From Robiginitomaculum sp. (lineage in GTDB: Bacteria > Pseudomonadota > Alphaproteobacteria > Caulobacterales > Maricaulaceae): 32,818 bases of DNA. Positions 1-7,612 of this stretch are shown piece by piece. Position 1 is the stretch's first letter, and each line of letters opens with the position of its first letter. The stretch lies in NCBI GenBank assembly GCA_002733805.1, contig NVXG01000049.1:1-32818 (forward strand), written 5' to 3'. The notes under the pieces are model-generated. The model did not search any database. It was not told where the DNA came from and worked only from the letters and a program-made list of their open reading frames with translations. The translations under genes were made by a program, and so were the position numbers.

Positions 1-1432
1 CATTGAAATAGTATTTTATTCGCCCTGTATCTTTATCTCGCATCAGCGATATATAAATAATACCATTAGAAAATAACTGTCCATCGATGGTGGCTGTGCC
101 GAACTTTTCACAATCTTCAATACGACTTGAAACCCCTTCATAAAAAGTTACCTGAAGATCGGATTCTGCATTACTCAACTTAACTTTATAACCCGTAGAA
201 ATAGCACCGTACTTTTCATTCTTATGTAGAATACGCTTAAACTTCTGCCCTGTTGCAATACCAACATCTTTACTGGTTTTTCGGATCACATCATACTTAA
301 GCGAATCATCAGCAGAAAGCCCGGCTAATATGCCCGCACCATGCCCAACTAATTCTCCTAGATTCTGTCTAGATTCTGGGTCTTTACCAAAGAAACTCCT
401 TACTGTTTCTTTAATTAAAGGAATACTACTTGTTCCACCCGCTAAAATTATTCTATCGATATCTTCAGGCTCTAAATCAATATCATAAATAGCACGATCT
501 AGCGCATCTTCAATTTCACCAATAATATTATTGTTTTTAAGCCAGTTATCAAAATCATCACGCTTGATTTCAAGCTCAAGCTCTTCGGTATTTAAATTAA
601 TAACAAAAGATTCATAAACATCAGAAAGTTCATTAAAGGATAATTCTTCTTTCGTTTCTCTTGCAACACCTTTGAGTTTATTTCTAAAGTTGCTTTCTTC
701 TTTTTTATTTGAAAAATCGCAATACTCAATACCTAGCGTTTCTCGAAACTTCTCTGAGATCAATTCATCAATGGTTTTACCACCAAGTTTTTCAACACCG
801 TCAGTATTTAAAACTTCAATCTTGGCGTGTTGATTATCATCTTTTTGGAATTCAAATACGGTAATATCAAACGTACCACCACCTAAATCAAAAACGACTA
901 TTTTTTCTTTTTTTCCAGGTAAAATATCACCACTAAAAATACCAAAAGAAATAGCGGCAGCAACCGGCTCTTCAACTAGCTGAATCACGTTAATACCTGC
1001 ATCCTCTGCTGCTTTTTTTAGACGTTTCTTATACTTATCACCGTAAGCATAAGGCACGGTAATAACCGCACCATCAACAGGTCTTGACTCAGAATTTTCA
1101 ACTTTGGTTTTAATTGCCGAAAATATCATTGTAGTTAAATCTTGCGCTGTTACTTCTTTGTCATTTAAATTAGGAATTTTATGTTTCCAATCATCGCTAA
1201 TAATAAAGCGCTTGATATCTTGGAAAAAATTCAAAGGATCATTAATTCCTTTTTTCGGTTGACCTATCACAAAATTATTTTCTGACTCGATATAAATACA
1301 GTTTTCAAATATATTTGAATTACCATAATCACCCATATTGGCGACTGCGATCGCATCTTTTTTATTAAAATCGTATTTCGTTACAAAGTTTGTAGACGTT
1401 CCGAAATCAATACCCAGTAATAATTTATCCAT
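1..1432 (-). CDS. Hsp70-family ATPase, C-terminus cut off by the window edge
   Basis: This is the last visible gene of the dynamin/Hsp70 operon. It starts at ATG 1432 and 477 codons are visible with no stop. Translation gives a canonical Hsp70 nucleotide-binding domain: GIDFGTSTNF near residue 7 (phosphate 1), FDLGGGTFDITVF (phosphate 2) and ILAGGTSSIPLIK (adenosine motif). The chaperone-like linker and start of a beta substrate-binding domain follow. The start codon overlaps the stop of the preceding GrpE-like gene by one base (TAATG), so translation is probably coupled. Unlike its two Hsp70 neighbours, the visible part has no inserted nuclease or vWA domain. What follows residue 477 cannot be seen, so an appended domain is possible. 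It is probably a diverged paralogue rather than housekeeping DnaK, judging by sequence and neighbourhood. Confidence 0.9.
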   Translation of the reverse strand, partial: MDKLLLGIDFGTSTNFVTKYDFNKKDAIAVANMGDYGNSNIFENCIYIESENNFVIGQPKKGINDPLNFFQDIKRFIISDDWKHKIPNLNDKEVTAQDLTTMIFSAIKTKVENSESRPVDGAVITVPYAYGDKYKKRLKKAAEDAGINVIQLVEEPVAAAISFGIFSGDILPGKKEKIVVFDLGGGTFDITVFEFQKDDNQHAKIEVLNTDGVEKLGGKTIDELISEKFRETLGIEYCDFSNKKEESNFRNKLKGVARETKEELSFNELSDVYESFVINLNTEELELEIKRDDFDNWLKNNNIIGEIEDALDRAIYDIDLEPEDIDRIILAGGTSSIPLIKETVRSFFGKDPESRQNLGELVGHGAGILAGLSADDSLKYDVIRKTSKDVGIATGQKFKRILHKNEKYGAISTGYKVKLSNAESDLQVTFYEGVSSRIEDCEKFGTATIDGQLFSNGIIYISLMRDKDTGRIKYYFN

Positions 1433-2193
1433 TAACTTACTCTCCACAAAATAACGTCACCTTCTAGAATAAGCGTATTATCACCAATGAAATAGGGGTA
1501 AGAACGGATGTTTTTTATCACATCTTTTAATGACTCATCAGATGTTTCACAATCATCACTATCAACGGGAGAAAGCATATGCCAATCATCGTCAGTAAGT
1601 TTATGACCAACTTCATAACGGCTTGTATATACACCGAGTTTAGCTAAATAAGCGTTAAACATACTTAACACATCTTGATACACTGAATGCTCTTTGAGTC
1701 CGGTTGAAATAGGACGAATTGTATTTTCAATTAAGTCGCTTAAAAACTTAACTAATATAGACTCAAACTCACTGCATAATTGCGTAATTCCCCAGTGATC
1801 TTGAACCGTAAACCGCTTAAAAGCAGCATCTAGTTTTTTCTTTCTCGATTTAAAGGTCTTTGCGATGATACTAATGCTCTTACCAGTTTGTTCATCTAAT
1901 GAAGCACAGACTCGTTCATAATACTCAATAATCTCTAAACTAAATTGTTCGTAATCTGTCAAAATAATATTTTTTATTTCACTCAACTTCTCAGCTGACG
2001 TAATATCATTACAAATAGAAAGATTGCTATTCTTAATAGTAAAGTAAGCCAAAACATCACTTACACTATCACCTTCACTTTTTTGATTTACAGGTACCAC
2101 TACAAAATATTTTTTATCATATTTATCTTCGAATAATGCTTTAAACCTTTTATTCAGGTTATTCAAATTATCTAATATTTGATTACTAGGCAT
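1432..2193 (-). CDS. Divergent GrpE-like protein, putative nucleotide exchange factor for the flanking Hsp70s
   Basis: This 253-aa protein has no obvious strong match. It lies between two Hsp70 genes, overlaps the upstream one by 8 bases and the downstream one by 1 base. Residues about 80-185 are helical and charged. The last 70 residues follow the spacing of the GrpE beta-domain: G187, G196 followed by D-D-D and H205 (compare the GrpE F-D-P-x-x-H-E signature), a hydrophobic stretch around I226, Y234, then L241-I-L-E-G-D-V and a final beta strand ending in W250-R-V. Known GrpE proteins use such a dimeric helix plus beta-wing to release ADP from DnaK. The GrpE assignment is inference from pattern and context, because the N-terminal 60 residues are unlike GrpE. 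The alternative is an unrelated Hsp70-partner protein. Confidence 0.6.
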   Translation of the reverse strand: MPSNQILDNLNNLNKRFKALFEDKYDKKYFVVVPVNQKSEGDSVSDVLAYFTIKNSNLSICNDITSAEKLSEIKNIILTDYEQFSLEIIEYYERVCASLDEQTGKSISIIAKTFKSRKKKLDAAFKRFTVQDHWGITQLCSEFESILVKFLSDLIENTIRPISTGLKEHSVYQDVLSMFNAYLAKLGVYTSRYEVGHKLTDDDWHMLSPVDSDDCETSDESLKDVIKNIRSYPYFIGDNTLILEGDVILWRVS

Positions 2194-4201
2194 CAGATGC
2201 TCTCGCTACATTTAATGTATTTTCATTGCAAATGTTATTATGCTTATCCAAGACTTCGACACCGATCTCTAGTGCATCATCTTTTGTTAACTCAAATGTC
2301 ACGTTAATCGTTAAATCTCCAACATTGCTTTGAGGAAGGCCCGAAATTTCAATTTTATCGATATACTCGACCCCTTTATCAAAAGTCTTAAGCGCACTCT
2401 GATAACCTTTTTTACGTTGGAATATTTCAATTGATAATGATGTTTGATTATCTCTTTCTGTTGTATATTCACGCGTTTCACGAATAGGTAATGCAGAATC
2501 AGCTACAATTAATAAATCAAAACGGTTATCTTTAATACCAATGCCAAAATCTTGAAGCGCATTATCGTTATAGATGATTTTTTCTTGTACAGTATCCGAT
2601 TCAGACCAGCGACGCATAGCTTCAAGTACCGCGCCTTGTGAAATGACAACCGATGTATCGATACTTTTCTTTGGTGGTATTCCTAATGTGTCTTCTAAAC
2701 TATTACGAATACTTGGAATTAATGATGTTCCACCTGCCATTACAATTTCGTTAATGTCTTCTTTTTCAATACCTGAATTAGCGATCAAGTTTTTAACAAC
2801 ATCTAAACTTTTTTTACGAATATCACTAATTTCATCTTCGAACGTCTTACGCTCTAGTGTGAATTGTAAATTCACAATTTCACCTTCTGAATTAATTAAG
2901 TTTGCAATACTAATTTCAGTACTATCATAATGGCTTAGTTCAATTTTAGCCTGCTCTGCAGCAGCAGATATTGCTTGTTGGTTTTTATAAAAATCAAGAT
3001 CTGAAAGTCCACTTTCTTCCTGATCAAACATATCGGTATCATGCTCATCAACAAATTCTTCATAGATAATTTGTTCACTGACAATTTTCGTTACATCAGC
3101 GCCGCCTAACTTAGGATCACCATCAATAGCAAGAACCTCTATAGAACCATCTGTAACTCGCAATAACGAAGCATCAAACGTACCGCCACCAAAATCGTAA
3201 ACCAAGATAGTTTTATCTTGTTCTTCTTCTAATGCATAAGCATAACCAACCGCAACAGGTTCTTTTTGAATTGCTATTTCATCAAATCCAGCACGCTCAC
3301 CCGCTTCTTTTACTTGTCCAATTTGCGTTGGGTTAAAGTTGGCCGGAACTGTAATTACCGCTTTGAGTACCTCTTCACCGATATGTTTTTCACTTTCTTC
3401 ACGTATATGCTGTAGCAAGATACGCGTAGCTTCTTTAGGCGTTATAACTAAAGAATCAGATTTAGCGTGAACTTCTTTATTCGCTAGATTATTTTTAAAC
3501 TGTTCTAGCTTTTGCGAAGTAACTTGCTCTGAATCTGCTTTTAATCCCAATCCTGCATCATTTGTCAGTAATACTGTCGAATACGAGGACATATTAAGTG
3601 TGAAATGCTTCGCAACACTTAATATCTTATTATCATTATTACTGTTTTTATCGACATCTAAATCTTGTGATAATAAGCCATCATAACTTTCACAAGTTTC
3701 AATATGCGAATTAATCTTATTTTTTTCAATATTGTCTAATGCATAACTTGCTGCCGTATCCGTTTCTGGTTGTGACTTTCTATACTGCAATTCATCAATC
3801 ACTTTTAGAGGGATTTTGACTAGAGTCGATGAGTCAAAAGAATCTAAAATATCTGGTTCTTCTATAAAAATATTTGTATCAATAACATATATAAAACCAT
3901 TTGTTGATTCTTGGTTTTTATCATCAGAGAAATTAAATGTATATTTTTTGCTTGAGCCCAAATCACGTTTAAACTCTTTCAACATTAACTCTGGATGCAC
4001 AACACCTTTCTTTAGAGCACGATCTCCATAAATAATTTTATTTTTGCTTTCAAAATAAAGCACTGATGGAATAATACTTTTACCTTTGAATTTAACTTGC
4101 TCAAAATCACTGTTTTTAAAATATGAAACGACTGAATTAGACGTTCCCAAATCGATACCAACAAAAGTACCTTCTACTTCATCAAAAATTGCTTCTTGCA
4201 T
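2186..4201 (-). CDS. Hsp70-family ATPase with an inserted PIN-nuclease-like domain
   Basis: The 671-aa protein starts with an Hsp70 ATPase domain: GIDLGTSNSVV at 15-25. The usual sequence resumes at 249 (LVITPKEATRILLQ), with VITVPANFNPTQ near 282, YDFGGGTFDAS at 335-345 and the adenosine motif MAGGTSLIPSIRN at 488-500. Between them, residues about 103-228 are not Hsp70 but read as a PIN domain: Y-V-I-D108-T-N, then P-x-x-V-I-D-E137-L, then N-D190-N-K-I-L, then L-L-T-N-D215. These are the four acidic positions that hold metal in PIN ribonucleases. The insertion falls where DnaK has subdomain IB. A beta-rich substrate-binding region (about 540-660) follows, and no helical lid is present. The gene begins 9 bases after the Hsp70-vWA gene ends and overlaps the GrpE-like gene by 8 bases. 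An ATP-controlled RNase is the natural reading, but activity is inference. Confidence 0.88.
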   Translation of the reverse strand: MQEAIFDEVEGTFVGIDLGTSNSVVSYFKNSDFEQVKFKGKSIIPSVLYFESKNKIIYGDRALKKGVVHPELMLKEFKRDLGSSKKYTFNFSDDKNQESTNGFIYVIDTNIFIEEPDILDSFDSSTLVKIPLKVIDELQYRKSQPETDTAASYALDNIEKNKINSHIETCESYDGLLSQDLDVDKNSNNDNKILSVAKHFTLNMSSYSTVLLTNDAGLGLKADSEQVTSQKLEQFKNNLANKEVHAKSDSLVITPKEATRILLQHIREESEKHIGEEVLKAVITVPANFNPTQIGQVKEAGERAGFDEIAIQKEPVAVGYAYALEEEQDKTILVYDFGGGTFDASLLRVTDGSIEVLAIDGDPKLGGADVTKIVSEQIIYEEFVDEHDTDMFDQEESGLSDLDFYKNQQAISAAAEQAKIELSHYDSTEISIANLINSEGEIVNLQFTLERKTFEDEISDIRKKSLDVVKNLIANSGIEKEDINEIVMAGGTSLIPSIRNSLEDTLGIPPKKSIDTSVVISQGAVLEAMRRWSESDTVQEKIIYNDNALQDFGIGIKDNRFDLLIVADSALPIRETREYTTERDNQTSLSIEIFQRKKGYQSALKTFDKGVEYIDKIEISGLPQSNVGDLTINVTFELTKDDALEIGVEVLDKHNNICNENTLNVARASDA

Positions 4202-4210
4202 TTACTTTTC

Positions 4211-6217
4211 CTAAATTGCTTGTAGTGAACAAGAAATACGGTGAAATATTTCCTGTAACTTATCTACTGTATCTATTTGATAGTAATCATCTGGTGTGGC
4301 TATATTTCGTAATAACCTTTCGTTCACCCCGTGCCCGACACCAATTGTTACAACTTTCATACCAGACAGCTTCATTTTTTCAGCCTGCCTTATAGCTGGG
4401 GCCTCCGCTGAACCTCCATCCGTAACAAGAATAACTAACTCTTTATTCGTTTTTTCTCTTGTCTTAAATAATTCTTCTTCAGCAACCCTGAGTCCATCAC
4501 GAATATTTGTACCACCTTTACAACATAATGATGATATAGCTTCATTTAATCTGTGTTGATCCTGCGTTAAATAGGATAAAGTTGAAGCGTAGCTTTCAAA
4601 TTCAACTAATCCTATTCTGTGAACATTAAGATCAATCATATCTGAAACCATAGATTGACAAGCTTCTTTTGCTTTTTGCAAAGGATAGCCATTCATGCTG
4701 TAAGAGACATCAATAACTAACGCTATATCAAACGGTTGTTGTTCAGGTGTTATGTTTTTTTTTTGTGTTTTATCAATATCAATGTTTTCACTATGATTAG
4801 AATTCGTATTTAAATCCTTAGCGGTTACTTTTAAGATACGGTTAATATCAAATTCAAAAGTAACTTCAATTTGTGGCGTACCAGCGTAAGAATGCTCAAT
4901 ATTTGATAATGTGAAACCGCCATAAAATGAATTATTGGTTACTTCATCTTCGTCTTCACCCTCAAATACATTCACATCTAAATGAGTTTGAAAGTCTGAA
5001 ACTGTTGTATACATTTGAGATTTTGATACAGGATATTTACTGTTTTTTTCTAAAATAGGTGAGAAACGACTATTCACCATTTCAATACCGAGAGAGTGTG
5101 AAATAATATCGCTGATTTCAATTTTGCTTTGTACTGTTTCACTTTGGTGAGCTAAAATAGCGGCCCCCATAGCCACTAATTTATCAAGTGGTTTATCTGA
5201 GTACGGTTGTTTGTCAAATAGTTCACTTACAAACTCACGTACAACAGGGATTTTTGAGCTACCACCAACTAATACAACCTTATCGATGTCTTTAGGTGAG
5301 AAGCTATTATCACTCATAGTTTTCTGAATGGTTCTTTTAATTTTTTCTATGCTAATAGACGAAATTTGCTCAAATTCATCACGCGTCATCGACATAGATA
5401 AGTTATAACCACTGAATAAATTAGCAATTTCAATACTTGCACTTTCAAATTCCGAAAGCTCAATTTTTACTTCTTCAGCTTTATTAACTAGTGCTTGATA
5501 AGCTTTACGATACTCATCTTCATCAAGATCAGATTTCTCATAAGAGCTTAAATTAACCCCTTGGTCTTTTCGGATAAATTTAAGTAGCGCTTCCAATATA
5601 TGGTTATCGAAATCATCACCACCTAACTTGCTATCACCATCGACGGCAAGTGTATTAAAGTTAGAGCCTTTAACTTCTAATATAGAGGTATCAAAAGTAC
5701 CGCCGCCTATGTCCACAATAAATAGAGTCTGATCGACTTGATCGTCAATACCATATGCTATCGCTGCAGCGACAGGTTCTGTAATTATTCGCTTGATGGT
5801 AAAGCCTGCAGCTTCACCTGCTTTTTTAGTTTCATCAATTTGTGTTGATGTAAAATATGCAGGGACAGTAATAACGGCATTTACTTCAGTAATATTAGAA
5901 TCATATTTCTTTATGTTCTTTTTAATTTCTTTTAATATTTCGGTCGCGACATCGGTAGGTGTAAATATTTCACCTTCAACGTCCCAACTTTTTGAAGCAT
6001 CACCCATAAATGTTTTTGATGACTTAATATAGTTTTTTGGATATAACGCGGATTTACGTTTAGCAATATCACCAATTGTTACCTTTTGATCTACAAACAA
6101 CATAGTTGAAGGCAAGTTATCTTTATTTCTGAATTTAAGCTGCTCTAATGCACCATTTTTCAAAAATGAAACCACTGTATTAGTCGTCCCTAAATCAATT
6201 CCGATCTCTAATTTCAT
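4211..6217 (-). CDS. Hsp70-vWA fusion protein
   Basis: The protein has 668 aa if started at ATG 6217, which gives the normal Hsp70 start (M-K-L-E-I-G-I-D-L-G-T-T-N) one base after the upstream stop. An ATG at 6250 would add 11 residues and overlap the previous gene. The ATPase domain is intact: VITVPAYFTSTQ, IVDIGGGTFDTS and VLVGGSSKIPVVREF. A DnaK-like beta substrate-binding domain covers about 375-480. In place of the helical lid there is a von Willebrand A domain (about 496-668) with a complete MIDAS metal site: D503-V-S-Y-S, T570 in G-G-T-N-I and D600 in V-T-D-G-G. vWA domains bind protein partners through a metal ion, so the fusion probably anchors or recruits a client or neighbour. Family calls rest on clear motifs; the partner is unknown. 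Confidence 0.9.
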   Translation of the reverse strand: MKLEIGIDLGTTNTVVSFLKNGALEQLKFRNKDNLPSTMLFVDQKVTIGDIAKRKSALYPKNYIKSSKTFMGDASKSWDVEGEIFTPTDVATEILKEIKKNIKKYDSNITEVNAVITVPAYFTSTQIDETKKAGEAAGFTIKRIITEPVAAAIAYGIDDQVDQTLFIVDIGGGTFDTSILEVKGSNFNTLAVDGDSKLGGDDFDNHILEALLKFIRKDQGVNLSSYEKSDLDEDEYRKAYQALVNKAEEVKIELSEFESASIEIANLFSGYNLSMSMTRDEFEQISSISIEKIKRTIQKTMSDNSFSPKDIDKVVLVGGSSKIPVVREFVSELFDKQPYSDKPLDKLVAMGAAILAHQSETVQSKIEISDIISHSLGIEMVNSRFSPILEKNSKYPVSKSQMYTTVSDFQTHLDVNVFEGEDEDEVTNNSFYGGFTLSNIEHSYAGTPQIEVTFEFDINRILKVTAKDLNTNSNHSENIDIDKTQKKNITPEQQPFDIALVIDVSYSMNGYPLQKAKEACQSMVSDMIDLNVHRIGLVEFESYASTLSYLTQDQHRLNEAISSLCCKGGTNIRDGLRVAEEELFKTREKTNKELVILVTDGGSAEAPAIRQAEKMKLSGMKVVTIGVGHGVNERLLRNIATPDDYYQIDTVDKLQEIFHRISCSLQAI

Positions 6218-6218
6218 G

Positions 6219-7604
6219 CTATCTCTCAAATAATTTGGTGATAAGTTCAATCTCGTTATATTTTTCTAAAAATAATTTGCTGTGTGTAGTATTAACTCTT
6301 TCCGTTTCCATAAAACTGCAAATAGCATTCGCATATTCAACTGTAAAATGCACATTATTCAATTCTTCAGGAGGTTTTCTTAAATAACATGTTGCAAAAT
6401 AATACGATAATATCGTTCTTAACCTCGTATCTTCTTTATCACTTTCATCATAAAGTCCAATTGTTTTTTCTATGTCTGTCTTTTGCAACTGTCTAGATAA
6501 ATATCTTAATGTTTTCACATTAGTTAAATCATGATTTTTTTTGAATTCAGAACGCATGCTTTCAATACAGCCATAGCCGTTACGTTCATCTTTTGTCCAA
6601 TTTCTTATTTCAGAAACGAACCGTTCTGTATTTGATTGTAATGCAATATGAGATTCGAACTGATCTAAAAGTTTATTTGCAATGTCTTTATCAAAAAAGG
6701 TATTGGGCGTTAACATTTTCAATAAATTATAACGATACGTATAGTTCGTTTTATACAAATCAACTATTGATTGACTTAAATAATCAACATCATCACTTTT
6801 TGCAAAAAACTTAGGCCATATTTTCTCAATCAGATGTTTACACGTTTCATTTCTTGAATCTAATTTTTTAATAACATAGTTTATTGATGCATCAAAACCT
6901 ATCTTGCCTAATGACAGTAATCCACTTGACCAGATTTGTTCTGTTTTTTTATTAATTTTATTTTCAATAATCCATTGTGCTATAACTGTTTGATCAAGCA
7001 TTTCTGACGTTAAACGCGCAAGTAATTCACCGTCTATATTCGACGCTATATCTGGATACCGTTCAAAAACCTGGTTGATTTTACGAACCGTATGAGCCCC
7101 AGGATTATTCCAAATATAGAATTCTTGAATATAACGAGAGAAACAAATAACTCGACAATTCAGTTTCAACTTGGAATTTTCATAGTGTTTCTGACATAAT
7201 TTTATCGGTATTTTTTTAAAATAAATACTTTCTATAAATTCTTTAAATTCAATCGAAGAATATACACGGTCATTTATTACATCTTCAGCGATGGAAATAA
7301 AAAAATCATTAGCTAAACCATCAAATATATTTTCTAATCTATTTTTGTTACCTGATTTCTTCACCGCATCAAAATTGATTAACCAACTATTTTTTAAAAT
7401 AACTTTAGCAACAACCTTTTCACCTAACTTTGTTGCTATTGCAGCTATATTTTGAAAGTTGTTCTTAGCTAAACAATACTTTATTTTATCGGTGTCTTCT
7501 TTTGATATATATAATGTTGTATCGGCTTCAAACCGTAAATCGAGTGCTTTTTCAATACGATAGACGGCATTGTTTACATTATTATCTAGTTCATTTGTGC
7601 TCAT
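6219..7604 (-). CDS. All-helical protein of unknown family in the dynamin/Hsp70 operon
   Basis: I do not recognise this 461-aa protein. It appears almost entirely alpha-helical, rich in Lys, Asn, Ile and Leu, with no signal peptide, membrane segment or catalytic motif that I can see. The regular helix pairs in residues 200-450 could form a repeat-type (HEAT-like) scaffold, but this is a guess. I chose ATG 7604, which has an AAGGG ribosome site five to six bases upstream; a GTG at 7610 would add two residues but overlaps that site. The gene follows the dynamin gene's stop directly and ends one base before the Hsp70-vWA start, so it belongs to the same transcript. A scaffold or adaptor linking the GTPase to the chaperones would fit, without direct evidence. 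Confidence 0.85.
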   Translation of the reverse strand: MSTNELDNNVNNAVYRIEKALDLRFEADTTLYISKEDTDKIKYCLAKNNFQNIAAIATKLGEKVVAKVILKNSWLINFDAVKKSGNKNRLENIFDGLANDFFISIAEDVINDRVYSSIEFKEFIESIYFKKIPIKLCQKHYENSKLKLNCRVICFSRYIQEFYIWNNPGAHTVRKINQVFERYPDIASNIDGELLARLTSEMLDQTVIAQWIIENKINKKTEQIWSSGLLSLGKIGFDASINYVIKKLDSRNETCKHLIEKIWPKFFAKSDDVDYLSQSIVDLYKTNYTYRYNLLKMLTPNTFFDKDIANKLLDQFESHIALQSNTERFVSEIRNWTKDERNGYGCIESMRSEFKKNHDLTNVKTLRYLSRQLQKTDIEKTIGLYDESDKEDTRLRTILSYYFATCYLRKPPEELNNVHFTVEYANAICSFMETERVNTTHSKLFLEKYNEIELITKLFER

Positions 7605-7612
7605 AATCACCC

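Noticed and set aside
7605..7610. GTG start two codons earlier for the helical protein
   Set aside because: The ribosome site AAGGG overlaps it; ATG 7604 has proper spacing.
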